DNA from: Devosia sp.
GTDB taxonomy: Bacteria > Pseudomonadota > Alphaproteobacteria > Rhizobiales > Devosiaceae
NCBI GenBank assembly: GCA_015234425.1
Contig: JADGNE010000030.1
Coordinates: 170,235 to 234,234 of the forward strand
DNA length: 64,000 bases
Direction: 5' to 3'
The notes below the pieces were generated by a model, which had not been told where the DNA came from, searched no databases, and was given only the letters and a program-made list of their open reading frames with translations. Below are positions 8,355-17,165 of this stretch, one piece after another. Position 1 is the first letter of the stretch. Every line of letters begins with the position of its first letter. Made by a program: the position numbers and the translations under genes.

Positions 8355-9010
8355 CCAAGCTCTCAGGCCCCATGCTGGCACCGGCCAATGGTCGGGCACC
8401 CGATAGTGCGGTGGTGCTGCTGCATGGCTATGGCAGCGACGGCAATGACCTGATCGGCCTCGCGCCCCATTGGCAGGACGCGCTGCCGGGCGCGATCTTT
8501 GTCTCGCCGCATGCACCCGAGCCGGCCGGAATGATCGGAGCAGGGTTTCAGTGGTTTGCTATCGATTTTGGCGATGATCGGCTGGCCAGCCGCCAGACCG
8601 GCGTTCTCAAGGCGCGTCCGATCCTCGAGGAATTCCTCAACGAACTCTGGACCCAGACCGGAATCGCGCCCGAACGGACGGTGCTGGTCGGTTTCAGCCA
8701 GGGCGCGATGATGGCGCTTCATGTCGGCATGGCCCTGCCGCAGCGACTGATGGGCGTCGTCGGTTTTTCCGGGGCATTTCTGGCGCCCGAAGGGTTTGCG
8801 GCCGGCGCCACCAATGGCACGCCGGTCTGCCTCGTGCATGGCGACATGGACGACGTGGTGGAGCCTGCGCGCAGCGACGAGGCAGCTGCAGAACTGAAGG
8901 CTGCCGGTGTTGATGTGGCCTATCACGTCAGCCGTGGTGTCGGGCATGGCATTGCTCCCGATGGCCTTGGTTTTGCGACCCAATTCCTTGTCGATCAAGC
9001 CGCGAAATAG
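8351..9010 (+). CDS. Alpha/beta hydrolase, phospholipase/carboxylesterase family
   Basis: A 219-residue serine hydrolase of the small carboxylesterase (YpfH/acyl-thioesterase-like) type. HGYGSDGNDLIGLAP is the oxyanion loop, GFSQGAMMAL holds the nucleophile Ser117, and the charge relay is completed by an aspartate near 168 (HGDMDDVV) and His199 (GVGHGI). There is no signal peptide, so it is cytosolic. The GTG start overlaps the preceding stop as GTGA and has a GAAGGA ribosome site 8 nt upstream, inside the glycosylase gene. The natural substrate is unknown. Confidence 0.9.
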   Translation: MTKLSGPMLAPANGRAPDSAVVLLHGYGSDGNDLIGLAPHWQDALPGAIFVSPHAPEPAGMIGAGFQWFAIDFGDDRLASRQTGVLKARPILEEFLNELWTQTGIAPERTVLVGFSQGAMMALHVGMALPQRLMGVVGFSGAFLAPEGFAAGATNGTPVCLVHGDMDDVVEPARSDEAAAELKAAGVDVAYHVSRGVGHGIAPDGLGFATQFLVDQAAK

Positions 9011-9097
9011 TTAACAAAGCCGCTTCACAGCCCTGACACAAAGGGCGTAGTATAAGCGAGCTATGGACCTACACGCTTCCCGTTTCGGGAGACTCTC

Positions 9098-9655
9098 GTG
9101 ACCATCCATGTGTCGCCTGAGGCCTGTCCCGCTCTCGTGCTGAACGCCGATTTCCGGCCTCTCAGCTATTATCCACTTTCGTTATGGTCGTGGCAGGACG
9201 CGATCAAGGCGGTGTGTCTGGAACGGGTCAATATCGTCTCGCTCTACGACACCGTGGTGCATTCCCCCAGCTTTGAAATGCGCTTGCCGAGCGTGGTGGC
9301 GCTCAAGGATTACGTGACCCCGGCAAGGCATCCGGCCTTCACCCGGTTCAATGTTTTCCTGCGCGATCGCTTTCAGTGCCAGTATTGCGGGTCGCGGGAT
9401 GATCTGACCTTCGATCACGTCATTCCGCGCTCCAAGGGTGGGCTGACGACGTGGGAGAACGTGGTGGCGGCCTGTGCCCCGTGCAATCTTCGGAAAGCGA
9501 ACCGGCTGCCGCGGGAGATAAAAATGTTCCCGCACCAGACGCCCTATGCACCGACGGTTCATGACCTGCACAACAATGGCCGGGCCTTTCCGCCCAACCA
9601 CCTCCACAAAAGCTGGCTCGACTATCTTTATTGGGACATCGAGCTCGAACCCTGA
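9098..9655 (+). CDS. HNH endonuclease family protein
   Basis: A 185-residue cytosolic protein with an HNH nuclease fold. Two CxxC pairs (CQYC and CAPC) frame the motif DDLTFDHVIPRSKGG and TWENVVAACAPCN, giving the metal and zinc-finger residues. The N-terminal segment PALVLNADFRPLSYYPLSLWSWQDA is characteristic of a chromosomal HNH family widespread in alphaproteobacteria and cyanobacteria. No restriction or defence partner is adjacent, so I do not infer a defence role. The ATG/GTG choice is supported by GGGAGA upstream of the GTG. Confidence 0.92.
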   Translation: MTIHVSPEACPALVLNADFRPLSYYPLSLWSWQDAIKAVCLERVNIVSLYDTVVHSPSFEMRLPSVVALKDYVTPARHPAFTRFNVFLRDRFQCQYCGSRDDLTFDHVIPRSKGGLTTWENVVAACAPCNLRKANRLPREIKMFPHQTPYAPTVHDLHNNGRAFPPNHLHKSWLDYLYWDIELEP

Positions 9656-9659
9656 CCGC

Positions 9660-9702
9660 TTGCTGGCGTCGTCGTTAATAACTATTATTGGCTTTGGCCA
9701 AT
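9660..9702 (+). promoter_or_regulatory. Candidate parDE promoter with overlapping operator palindrome
   Basis: A -35-like TTGCTG and a -10-like TATTAT are separated by exactly 17 nt. A perfect inverted repeat, ATTGGC-TTTG-GCCAAT (9687-9702), overlaps the end of the -10 box and the expected transcript start. This is where a ribbon-helix-helix antitoxin would bind to repress its own operon. Both assignments are by eye. Confidence 0.55.
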
Positions 9703-9717
9703 GACAGGAGACGCGCC

Positions 9718-9981
9718 ATGGCGATCAGTGCAGATCTGGGCGAAGTGCTCGAAAAGGTCGTGACCGACCTCGTCGAGAACGGGCGCTATAATTCCAAGAG
9801 CGAAGTTTTGCGCGAGGGCGTGCGGTTGGTGCAGGAGCGGGAGGCAAGGCTGCGCGAGATGGATGCGATGATCCAGGCTGGGCTCGATGATATTGATGCT
9901 GGCAGAACGATCCCGGCGGAAGAGGTTTTTGCCGAGTTGAGACTGCTGGTCGCGGAGCTGGCGCAGAAAAAGGCGTCGTGA
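9718..9981 (+). CDS. parD: ParD-like ribbon-helix-helix antitoxin
   Basis: The 87-residue protein opens with a beta strand (MAISADLGEVLEKVV) and two helices containing NGRYNSKSEVLREGVRLV, the standard ParD/CopG DNA-binding fold. The remaining acidic, flexible part (about residues 50-87) is the usual toxin-wrapping tail. The protein would neutralise the ParE-type toxin encoded next and repress the shared promoter. A GACAGGAG ribosome site precedes the ATG. The stop overlaps the toxin start, as is usual for such pairs. Confidence 0.92.
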   Translation: MAISADLGEVLEKVVTDLVENGRYNSKSEVLREGVRLVQEREARLREMDAMIQAGLDDIDAGRTIPAEEVFAELRLLVAELAQKKAS

Positions 9982-10271
9982 TGCGTTTGCGCTTCTCGCG
10001 TGACGCCCAGAAAGATCTGGTGGAGATTGTCCGCTATATAGCCCGGGACAATCCGCTCCGGGCAACCAGTTTTGCCGATGAACTGGTGCTGGCGTGCCAA
10101 GAGCTCGGGGATCATCCGGAGCGGTTTCCAAGTCTTAAGCGATACGCGGCCCGCGGACTGCGCCGCAGGCCCTATGGAAACTACTCGATCATCTATGCCG
10201 TTGGGTCGGACGTTGTGTTTATCGTTCGGATCATCTCGTCGGCACGAGATCTTGACGCGCTGGTCGACTAA
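9981..10271 (+). CDS. parE: ParE/RelE-superfamily toxin
   Basis: A 96-residue basic protein with the ParE layout: an N-terminal strand (MRLRFSRDAQKDLVEIVRYI), two helices, then a sheet including YAARGLRRRPYGNYSIIYAV and FIVRIISSARD. The conserved 'R.l....y.iiY.v......i.ri.h..rd' pattern of ParE toxins is present, with serine where many members have histidine. ParE toxins poison DNA gyrase; that target is known for family members and is not proven here. ATG at 9981 overlaps the antitoxin stop by one base; a GTG three bases earlier is also possible. The stop overlaps that of the convergent dsbB. Confidence 0.9.
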   Translation: MRLRFSRDAQKDLVEIVRYIARDNPLRATSFADELVLACQELGDHPERFPSLKRYAARGLRRRPYGNYSIIYAVGSDVVFIVRIISSARDLDALVD

Positions 10272-10768
10272 CCCTTCCGGCGCGCCTGGAAGAGCATGGC
10301 GAAGGCGAGGAGGGCGACGATGGCGAGCGAGATCAGCGCGTTGTAGCCGGCCAGCGAAAGGCCGAGGAAGCGGAATTGAACGACGTCGCAGCCGATGACC
10401 GGGGTCATGTTGTTGAGCTGGTCGAAGCTAAAACTTTCGCCGACACCGGTGCATGCGGTTGGACCAGGCCAGAAGCCCCATTCGACGCCAGCGTGGTAGC
10501 TCCCCATATAGATGCCCCAGACGAAGATCGCCGTGACGATGGCCATCAGCGCGAACCAGATTTTCAGGGGCAGGCGGTTCCACAGAACGAGAATGCCGAG
10601 AAGGATCGGCAGGCCGATATAATAGGCCCAGCGCTGCTCGAGGCAGAGCTCGCAGGGATAGAGGCCCCCAAAATATTGGGACGCCAGCGCGCCCAGGATG
10701 GTGGCCAGTCCGAGCAGAAATGCCAGAGCTGATGTGAGCTTATCAAGTGGGCGGGAAAGAACTGCCAT
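10268..10768 (-). CDS. dsbB: Disulfide bond formation protein B (DsbB family)
   Basis: An inner-membrane quinone reductase-type protein with four hydrophobic helices that would reoxidise a periplasmic DsbA. The first periplasmic loop holds Cys39-x-x-Cys42 in PCELCLEQRW. The second pair is Cys106 in PTACTGVG and Cys127 in VIGCDVV. Length is 166 aa. No DsbA gene is in the window. The 3' end overlaps that of the ParE toxin by three bases in a convergent arrangement with no intervening terminator. Confidence 0.9.
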   Translation of the reverse strand: MAVLSRPLDKLTSALAFLLGLATILGALASQYFGGLYPCELCLEQRWAYYIGLPILLGILVLWNRLPLKIWFALMAIVTAIFVWGIYMGSYHAGVEWGFWPGPTACTGVGESFSFDQLNNMTPVIGCDVVQFRFLGLSLAGYNALISLAIVALLAFAMLFQARRKG

Positions 10769-10841
10769 GATCGGCCTCAGTGTGACGCTGCTTCGCCCAT
10801 AGCCTTGCCAGTGGGCAAAAGCCAGACAGGAACATGCTCGT

Positions 10842-10883
10842 GATCACGCAAATGCGCGCTCGAGATCACGCAATGCGCGCTCG
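10842..10883. repeat. Two imperfect tandem copies of a 20/21-nt unit
   Basis: GATCACGCAATGCGCGCTCG occurs twice in direct succession. The first copy carries one extra A and one base separates the two. It lies between the dsbB start and the DUF72 stop. No function is apparent. Confidence 0.7.
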
Positions 10884-10910
10884 GTATTACTGAAACTCCC
10901 ATTCTCGAGA

Positions 10911-11738
10911 TCACTCAAATGGGGTGATGTCCAGCGCCTTGGCCAGAGCCATGGCGTTGTCCGGGGCGTGCAGTTTGTCTTCGTGCACGAAATAGGCGTA
11001 GCAATCCCGGCCTGCATCTCGCCAGCCTGACATGGTTTTGGCCAGATCGGCAATGTCCTCGTCTGCGTAGCCATCGGCGTCGGGGCGGGCAGGGCCCTGC
11101 AGGCGGCAATAGGCAAAATCGGCGGTCAGGTCGCGGCTTGGATGGTCGGGGGTGTCGGCAATGACGCGGGCGATGTTGTGCTGGCGCAAAAGCGCATCGA
11201 CGGCGGGATCGTCAAAGCTTGGATGGCGCATTTCGATGGCGTGGCGGATAAGAGTAACGCCATTTGGCTCGAGAAAGGGTGGGGCTTTGACGCCATCGGC
11301 TTGATGCGCGAGCCGCAGATAGGCGTCGATGTCCTGCGGCAGGAGGGGGAGAAAGCTCTCGAGTCGCGGCAGGTCGAACGGGAGATTGGGAGGTAATTGC
11401 CAGATGAATGGACCGAGGCGGTTGCCGAGGGCAAGCGGGCCCGAGCCAAAAAAATTGGCCAGCGGCTGAGCGCAGTCCTTGAGGCGCTTGATATGGGTGA
11501 CGAGTTGCGGTCCCTTGATCGAGAACTGGAAGCCGTCAGGGGTCTCGCCCGCCCATTTGACAAAGCTCGCCGGCTTCTGGTTGGCCCGGAACGTGGCGTT
11601 GATCTCGATGCTGGTGAGATGCCGGCTGGCATAGTGCAGCTCTTTTTTCTGCACGAGGCCCTCCGGAAAGAAGCTGCCGCGCCAGGGTTCGAAAACCCAA
11701 CCGGCGGTTCCGGTGCGAATTATGCCTTTGTCAGCCAT
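10911..11738 (-). CDS. DUF72 domain-containing protein (YecE-like)
   Basis: A 275-residue soluble protein of the DUF72 family, which has a TIM-barrel-like fold and no established reaction. Recognisable parts are RTGTAGWVFEPWRG at the start, the SIEINATFRANQKPASFVKWA segment ('sveinstFYr.P....v..W'), and the C-terminal CYAYFVHEDKLHAPDNAMALAK ('vyvYFNND..G.A..nA..L'). Here HED replaces the more usual NND. The ATG before ADKGIIRTGTAGW is chosen because upstream sequence in this frame is not homologous. The gene stands alone, divergent from the nuclease gene. Confidence 0.9.
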   Translation of the reverse strand: MADKGIIRTGTAGWVFEPWRGSFFPEGLVQKKELHYASRHLTSIEINATFRANQKPASFVKWAGETPDGFQFSIKGPQLVTHIKRLKDCAQPLANFFGSGPLALGNRLGPFIWQLPPNLPFDLPRLESFLPLLPQDIDAYLRLAHQADGVKAPPFLEPNGVTLIRHAIEMRHPSFDDPAVDALLRQHNIARVIADTPDHPSRDLTADFAYCRLQGPARPDADGYADEDIADLAKTMSGWRDAGRDCYAYFVHEDKLHAPDNAMALAKALDITPFE

Positions 11739-11885
11739 TGCGCGCTCCCATTTGTGCAAGCTTGGAGAAGGCCGCAACGCTTGGCAAGCTCTCACGGTTG
11801 TGATCGAGCGACCCATCGGCTTGGTAATCATTTTTTGCCGTATTTGGGTGCATGGTGAACAAAACCTTGCCAGGGGCAGATTCGA

Positions 11886-12695
11886 TTGCGCAGACCCGAT
11901 GTCGTTTCCATTGCTGCCCTCGCCCTTGTGTCGGCTGCATCGCAGGCTGCAATGGCCTGTGATGTGCTCGATATGCGGCCCGGTGGAACCGTTGTCGAAG
12001 TGACTGATGGCGATACGGTGGTACTCGATAGTGGCCAGCGTGTGCGGTTGATCGGGACCCAGGCGCCCAAACTGCCATTGGGACGCGAAGATTTCGAGAT
12101 CTGGCCGCTGGCGCCTGAGGCTCAGAAAGTGCTGGCGGACCTCGCCCTCAACAAGCCCGTCCGCCTTGGCTTTGGCGGTGAGGAGATCGACCGGCACGAG
12201 CGGGTGCTCGCCCATATGTTCGTAGATGATGGGTCGGAGGAAATCTGGGCGCAATTGCATATGGTCGAGAAGGGCATGGCGCGGGTTTATTCCTTTCCCG
12301 ACAATCGGAAATGCCTGGATATGCTGATGGCTGCGGAGGCGCGGGCGCGCGCCGCGCGGCTTGGCATTTGGGCTGATCCCTATTACAGCGTTCGGGCGGC
12401 GGAAAAAGCAGGTGATCTGCTGACCCGCGCAGGGCATTACGAATTGGTGGAAGGCCGGGTTCTCCTCGCCGACCGCCAAGGCAGCCGCGTCTACCTCAAT
12501 TTTGGCCGCTTCTGGAAAGAGGATTGTACGGCCGTCATCGAGGCACCGGCGTTGCGGCTGTTTACGGCAGACAAGCTGGATCCATTAGCACTTGAGGGGG
12601 CGCTCGTGCGGATCCGTGGATGGGTGGACGACCGGGACGGTCCACGCATCGAAGTGACGCATCCCGAACAGATTGAGGTCTTGGCGACGCAATGA
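11886..12695 (+). CDS. Thermonuclease-family protein with signal peptide
   Basis: A 269-residue exported protein with a cleavable-looking N-terminus (hydrophobic residues 8-24, ending SQAAMA-C). The staphylococcal nuclease-like fold follows: VVEVTDGDTVVLDSGQRVRLIGTQAP contains the Ca-binding aspartate and first arginine. Later segments, such as RHERVLAHMF and EKGMARVYSFPDNRKC, fit the rest of the domain. The residue after IGTQAP departs from the usual IDAPE. The start is TTG, preceded by CAGGGGC. Its last four bases overlap the start of the M48 gene (ATGA), so the two are coupled. Confidence 0.85.
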   Translation: MRRPDVVSIAALALVSAASQAAMACDVLDMRPGGTVVEVTDGDTVVLDSGQRVRLIGTQAPKLPLGREDFEIWPLAPEAQKVLADLALNKPVRLGFGGEEIDRHERVLAHMFVDDGSEEIWAQLHMVEKGMARVYSFPDNRKCLDMLMAAEARARAARLGIWADPYYSVRAAEKAGDLLTRAGHYELVEGRVLLADRQGSRVYLNFGRFWKEDCTAVIEAPALRLFTADKLDPLALEGALVRIRGWVDDRDGPRIEVTHPEQIEVLATQ

Positions 12696-14170
12696 CGGCG
12701 CTTTCCCTAAACAAGTCTCTGCGCGTCGGTATCCTGGCCGGGTCCCTCCTGGCCCTTTCGGCCTGCTCGTCCCTGACCGGCTCCAATATCAGTGTCAGCC
12801 AGACGGGCGATCGGCCTGCGCCGGCTGTCGTGCCCGCCGGCACGGAACCCGATGATGTCGTCATCGGGCGCCGCGAGCATCCGCGTATCATCGCGGCCTA
12901 TGGCGGCGTCTATTCCGACCGCCAGGCCGAGATCATGGTCGCGCGCATCGTCGGCCGGCTGCTGGCTGCGTCCAACCAGCCCAATGCCCAGTTCCAGGTA
13001 ACGATCCTTGATACATCCGAGGTCAATGCCTTCGCGCTGCCGGGCGGCTATATCTATGTGACGCGCGGCATCCTTGCCCTCGCCTCGGATACGAGCGAAC
13101 TGGCGGCGGTTCTGGCCCACGAGATCGCCCACGTGACGCTGCGTCATGCGCGGGCGCGCACCGACAAGACGCGGACCACCCAGATCGTTGATCGGGTGAT
13201 TACCGGGATTTTCGGTGGGGACGTCTCGACCGATGCTACGGCCAACCGCACGCGCCAGTCGCTGGCAGCATTCGGGCAGAACCAGGAGCTCGAGGCGGAC
13301 CAGGAAGGCATCAAGTTTGCCGGCAAGGCTGGGTATGATCCTCAGGCCGCAGCGCGCTTCCTCGGCGTGATGAGCCGGTTCGCAGCCTTTTCAGCCGGCA
13401 CCAGCGCCGGCGAGGACGGTTTCCTCTCATCCCACCCCTCGACGCCGGCCCGCATCAGCAAAGCCATGGATACGGCGCGCTCGATGTTCGGCGCTTCGCA
13501 GCTGGGTGAGACCGACAGGGATGGCTATCTGGCCGCTATCTCGGGGCTGACCTTTGGCGACAGTCCGGCCCAGGGCTCGATCGTCGGCCAGCGCTTTATC
13601 CACCCGCGCTCGAAATTCTCCTTCACCGTGCCGCAGGGCTATGCGCTGCAATCGGCGCAGAGCGCTGTTGTGGGCGTGGCGGGGGATGGCGAGGCGGTGC
13701 GCTTCGACAGTGCCGACGTGCAGCCGAGCATGGCACTGACGGATTATCTCAAATCCGGCTGGATTGCCGGTCTCAAGGCCGACACCGTCAAGTCGCACAA
13801 CTATAATGGCATCGACATGGCGTCGGGCCTGGCGCAGACCGACCAGTGGTTCTTCCGCGTGGCGGTAATGCGTCTCGATGGGGCGGTCTATCGCTTCATC
13901 TTTGCGGCTAAGGCCGACAGTGCGCGCTTTGCCCAGGGGGCCGAATCCACGATCCAGAGTTTCCGCCGCGCCGATGCAAGCGATCTCAACCAGATCCGCA
14001 AGCTGACGACGCGCATCATCACCGCCAAAAGTGGTGACACTGCGGACACCCTGGCCCGGCAGATGGCCAATATCCCCGGCGGACGCGACCTCTTCTATAT
14101 CCTCAATAACCTTTACCCCGGCGATCCCGTCGCCGCGGGGCAGAAGTATAAGGTTGTGGCGCTGAACTAG
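12692..14170 (+). CDS. M48-family metalloprotease, lipoprotein
   Basis: A periplasmic lipoprotein of 492 aa with lipobox LSAC (Cys25). The zinc motif HEIAH (143-147) is preceded by SELAAVLA, and the third ligand glutamate is in NQELEADQEG. This is the BepA/LoiP-like organisation, where M48 proteases degrade or help fold outer-membrane proteins. Beyond the peptidase domain lies a roughly 170-residue region ending in a LysM-like stretch (ITAKSGDTADTLARQM, LYPGDPVAAGQKYKVV) that may bind peptidoglycan. Translation is coupled to the upstream nuclease. Confidence 0.93.
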   Translation: MTALSLNKSLRVGILAGSLLALSACSSLTGSNISVSQTGDRPAPAVVPAGTEPDDVVIGRREHPRIIAAYGGVYSDRQAEIMVARIVGRLLAASNQPNAQFQVTILDTSEVNAFALPGGYIYVTRGILALASDTSELAAVLAHEIAHVTLRHARARTDKTRTTQIVDRVITGIFGGDVSTDATANRTRQSLAAFGQNQELEADQEGIKFAGKAGYDPQAAARFLGVMSRFAAFSAGTSAGEDGFLSSHPSTPARISKAMDTARSMFGASQLGETDRDGYLAAISGLTFGDSPAQGSIVGQRFIHPRSKFSFTVPQGYALQSAQSAVVGVAGDGEAVRFDSADVQPSMALTDYLKSGWIAGLKADTVKSHNYNGIDMASGLAQTDQWFFRVAVMRLDGAVYRFIFAAKADSARFAQGAESTIQSFRRADASDLNQIRKLTTRIITAKSGDTADTLARQMANIPGGRDLFYILNNLYPGDPVAAGQKYKVVALN

Positions 14171-14325
14171 GGTTTTGCGAGGTGAGAGGGCGCAGTCCCT
14201 CTTGCCGTCGGGATTGAAGGCCGGAGACGAAGGGTCTGCCGTCGTCTCCACGTGGCTTGGCTTCGGTGCTCAGTGAAGTGAAGGCTGGATTGCCCGGGCA
14301 AGCCAGGCAAAGACGATCGCTTGGG

Positions 14326-14745
14326 TCAGAGCAGGTCGCAGAGGGCGGCGATGAGCGGCTCATCGGCGGGGGGCATGGGGTAGTCGCGCAGGGCCTGCGG
14401 GCGGACCCATTTGAGGGCCTTGTGTTCGCTGGCGGTGGGCATGCCCTGCCAGCGGCGGCAGGCGTAGAGCGGCATCAAGAGGTGCATGTGCTCATAGGAG
14501 TGGCTGGCAAACGAAACCGGCGCCAGACAGGCTTCCTTGGTCTCGATCCCCAGCTCTTCGCGCAGTTCGCGGATGAGGGCTGCCTCCGGGGTTTCACCGG
14601 GCTCGATCTTGCCACCCGGAAACTCCCACATGCCGGCCATGTGTTTGCCTTCCGGGCGCTGGGCAATCAGCACGCGACGATCAGCGTCCACAAGAGCACA
14701 GGCAACGACGAGCAGGATTGGCTTGTCGGTCACGATCTCACTCAC
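14326..14745 (-). CDS. mutT: 8-oxo-dGTP diphosphatase, MutT-type Nudix hydrolase
   Basis: A 139-residue Nudix protein that sanitises oxidised nucleotides. The Nudix box runs from [18 protein letters not shown] through REELGI, with all the metal-binding glutamates. The protein begins [26 protein letters not shown] and includes [11 protein letters not shown], as in classical MutT. The start overlaps the stop of the upstream GNAT gene by four bases, so the two are translationally coupled. The order argJ-GNAT-mutT is common in Hyphomicrobiales. Confidence 0.93.
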   Translation of the reverse strand: MSEIVTDKPILLVVACALVDADRRVLIAQRPEGKHMAGMWEFPGGKIEPGETPEAALIRELREELGIETKEACLAPVSFASHSYEHMHLLMPLYACRRWQGMPTASEHKALKWVRPQALRDYPMPPADEPLIAALCDLL

Positions 14746-15497
14746 TTGGGCGCTCCGGGAATGCGGTAGTGATAGTCATACTTGTGAGTGTAGCCGAGGC
14801 CCGAATAGAGGCCGAGGGCGGCGGTATTGCCGGCCTCGACATTGAGCGCGGCGAACTGGGCGCCTTCGCGCTTGGCCCAGGCAAGGCCTGAGTTCATCAT
14901 CGCCTTGCCCAGTCCCTGGCGACGGCGCGTGGTGTCGGTGACCACATTGCCGGCAACAACGATGCCGTCGGCGAGGGCCATGATTGCGGTGGCGACGGCT
15001 TCGCCGTCCCGGGTGAGGACAACACCCGTGGCTGAGGTCTTGATGGCAGCGGTAAGGTTTTTCAGCCCCTCCAGCGTCGCGGCGTCGTATCCCTGCAGCT
15101 TCTGCTGGGCGCCGAGAAATTTTGGGTCGCTCAGGGGCAAGAATTCGGCATGGGGATCGGCTTCGTGATCGCCCAGCGCCATGGCGTAGACATGACTTTC
15201 ACCAATCGTCTGCCAGCCGGATTCGTCAAGCGTGGCATTGAGCTCGTATGGCGCAAGCGGGGTGATGCGGAACACCGGCTTGACCTGGCGGATGATCATC
15301 CAGGTGCAGGCCGAGATCACACGCAGATCGGCGTCCTCAAAATCATCCGGGTCGAGGCACTGCACGGAATTGGCGCGCTTGGTGTAGCCGCCGGCAGCGC
15401 GACGTACCCAGGAGCCGTCCCACTTCTCTTCGATACCGGGCCAGGCCTGAAGGCTGGCCCGCTCGATGGCTTCAATATCGGGAAGGGAGGTGGACAT
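14742..15497 (-). CDS. GNAT-family N-acetyltransferase
   Basis: A 251-residue acetyltransferase. The acetyl-CoA loop is in [20 protein letters not shown], followed by [19 protein letters not shown], the typical motif B region. The N-terminal half ([35 protein letters not shown], written here in part only) resembles the first lobe of two-lobe GNAT proteins. The substrate is unknown. The ATG giving [14 protein letters not shown] is preferred; upstream sequence in this frame falls in an intergenic repeat and then antisense to argJ. It is likely co-transcribed with argJ and mutT. Confidence 0.88.
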   Translation of the reverse strand: MSTSLPDIEAIERASLQAWPGIEEKWDGSWVRRAAGGYTKRANSVQCLDPDDFEDADLRVISACTWMIIRQVKPVFRITPLAPYELNATLDESGWQTIGESHVYAMALGDHEADPHAEFLPLSDPKFLGAQQKLQGYDAATLEGLKNLTAAIKTSATGVVLTRDGEAVATAIMALADGIVVAGNVVTDTTRRRQGLGKAMMNSGLAWAKREGAQFAALNVEAGNTAALGLYSGLGYTHKYDYHYRIPGAPK

Positions 15498-15516
15498 AGT
15501 GTCTTCCGGCTTTCTG

Positions 15517-15567
15517 AGACATCCCCCCAAACCCAGCCCCTCTCCCGGAGGGACGAGGGGACTGGGG
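15517..15567. repeat. Intergenic REP-like repeat
   Basis: A single-arm copy of the motif seen at 2.4 kb: CCCAGCCCCTCTCCC, a short spacer, then GGAGGGACGAGGGGAC. The two halves can fold into a hairpin. It lies between argJ and the GNAT gene, so it would be transcribed within that unit. Confidence 0.65.
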
Positions 15568-15586
15568 CGGCGGCTATCGATGAATT

Positions 15587-16822
15587 TTAGCTGCGATAAT
15601 CGCCGTTGATGGTGATGTAGCCATGGGTGAGGTCGCAGGTGTAGACCGTGGCCTTGCCCTGGCCGAGGCCGAGGCTGACGGTCAGCTCCAGCTCTTCGCC
15701 CTTCATATAGGCGCTGGTTGCTGCCTCGTCGTAGCCGGTGGCGCGTTCGCCGTTGCGGGCAACGGTCAGATCGCCGAAACGGATCGAGAGCAGGTCGCGG
15801 TCGGCGGGCTCGCCGGCCTTGCCGACAGCCATGACGACGCGGCCCCAATTGGCGTCTTCGCCGGCAATAGCGGTCTTGACCAGCGGGCTATCGGCGATGG
15901 CCTTGCCGATGCGGAAGGCGCTTTCGTCCGAGACAGCGCCTTCGACATGGATGGAGACCTGTTTGGTGGCGCCTTCGCCGTCGCGGACGACGTGTATAGC
16001 GAGTTCAAGCAGCACGTCGGAGAGGGCCTGACCGAAAATTTCGGCGCGGGGGTCTTCCAGCGTGTCGATCGGATCGACCTGCGCCTTGCCGGTGGCAAAG
16101 GCGAGCAGAGTGTCCGAGGTCGAGGTATCGCTGTCGACGGTGATGGAATTGAAGCTCGTCTGGTTGTGCTTGGCCAGCAGCGCCTGCAACACAGGGGCGG
16201 CGATCGGCATGTCGGTGACAACGAAGGAAAGCATGGTGGCCATGTCGGGCGCGATCATGCCCGAGCCCTTGGCGATGCCGTTGATCTTGACTTCGACGCC
16301 GTCGATCTCGAGCACGGCGCCCGACAATTTCGGGAAGGTGTCGGTCGTCATGATCGCCTTGGCAGGCTCGATCCACGGCTGGTCGGCCATGCGGGTGGCG
16401 GTCTCGTCGAGCACGCCGTCGAACTTTGAGGCATCGATCAGCTCGCCGATGACGCCGGTTTGGGCAATGAAGACTTCCGAGGGCGAGCAGCCAAGCGCTT
16501 GGGCGGCAACCTTGGTGATGTAGCGAACGCTCTCGCGGCCTTTCATGCCGGTGAAGGCATTGGAGTTGCCCGAGTTGACCACGAGGCCACGGGCCATGCC
16601 ACCGAGGAGATTTTCGCGGCAGAGATCGACAGCGGCTGATGAGCACTGCGACCGGGTCAGCACGCCGGCAACGGTCGTGCCTTCGTCAAAAGCCATCAGC
16701 AGTACGTCGGTGCGGTTCTTGTACTTGATCCCGGCTTCAGCGGTGGCAAAGCGCACGCCCGCAATCGGAGGCAGGTCCGGATAGGATTTGGGGGCGAGGG
16801 GCGAAACCGGATGAGCAGCCAT
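15587..16822 (-). CDS. argJ: Bifunctional glutamate N-acetyltransferase / amino-acid acetyltransferase
   Basis: ArgJ moves the acetyl group from N-acetylornithine to glutamate in the cyclic arginine pathway. The self-cleavage site is in [16 protein letters not shown], where the chain breaks before the threonine to form alpha and beta subunits. Other conserved parts are [14 protein letters not shown] and, in the beta half, [14 protein letters not shown] and [17 protein letters not shown]. Length is 411 aa. Together with argH at 3.2 kb it gives two arginine genes in the window, in separate units. Confidence 0.96.
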   Translation of the reverse strand: MAAHPVSPLAPKSYPDLPPIAGVRFATAEAGIKYKNRTDVLLMAFDEGTTVAGVLTRSQCSSAAVDLCRENLLGGMARGLVVNSGNSNAFTGMKGRESVRYITKVAAQALGCSPSEVFIAQTGVIGELIDASKFDGVLDETATRMADQPWIEPAKAIMTTDTFPKLSGAVLEIDGVEVKINGIAKGSGMIAPDMATMLSFVVTDMPIAAPVLQALLAKHNQTSFNSITVDSDTSTSDTLLAFATGKAQVDPIDTLEDPRAEIFGQALSDVLLELAIHVVRDGEGATKQVSIHVEGAVSDESAFRIGKAIADSPLVKTAIAGEDANWGRVVMAVGKAGEPADRDLLSIRFGDLTVARNGERATGYDEAATSAYMKGEELELTVSLGLGQGKATVYTCDLTHGYITINGDYRS

Positions 16823-16920
16823 GGCACAAGACCTTGTTGGGCAGAATGACCGCTGTGGTGTGCCTCAAAGGTGTGGCGGGCGCAAGACGTCGAGCTTTTG
16901 CGCCAACCGAAAGCTTTGGT

Positions 16921-17151
16921 TCAAGTGCGACCGGTTTTACGGCCGGCAATGAAGCCGGCGAAGCGGGTGGTGATGAAGGGTACGATGAAGAAGACGATGC
17001 TCGTCACCATCAAGGGTACGAGGATGAAGCTGCGCTGCCAGAATTCCCAGCCCGGTGTGATGAGGCTGATGAGCGCGGCATAGACGACCACGATCGGATA
17101 AATGGCGAGGGTCATCAGGAGGGCCATGCGGGCGCGGGCGGGAAAACTCAT
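16921..17151 (-). CDS. Small two-helix membrane protein, possible TetR target
   Basis: A 76-residue protein with two hydrophobic helices (about 10-30 and 42-62) and a basic end (FAGFIAGRKTGRT). I recognise no named family; it has a loose likeness to DUF2798-type membrane proteins. It is divergent from a TetR regulator. The shared intergenic region has two palindromes around a perfect TATAAT reading towards this gene, so repression by that regulator is the natural inference. A transport or resistance role would be speculation. Confidence 0.7.
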   Translation of the reverse strand: MSFPARARMALLMTLAIYPIVVVYAALISLITPGWEFWQRSFILVPLMVTSIVFFIVPFITTRFAGFIAGRKTGRT

Positions 17152-17165
17152 CTTGGATATCCAAT

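Noticed and set aside
9098-10271. HNH nuclease plus toxin-antitoxin as a small defence island
   Set aside because: The HNH protein belongs to a widespread chromosomal family with no partner gene, the TA pair has its own promoter, and flanking genes are housekeeping. Proximity alone is not enough.
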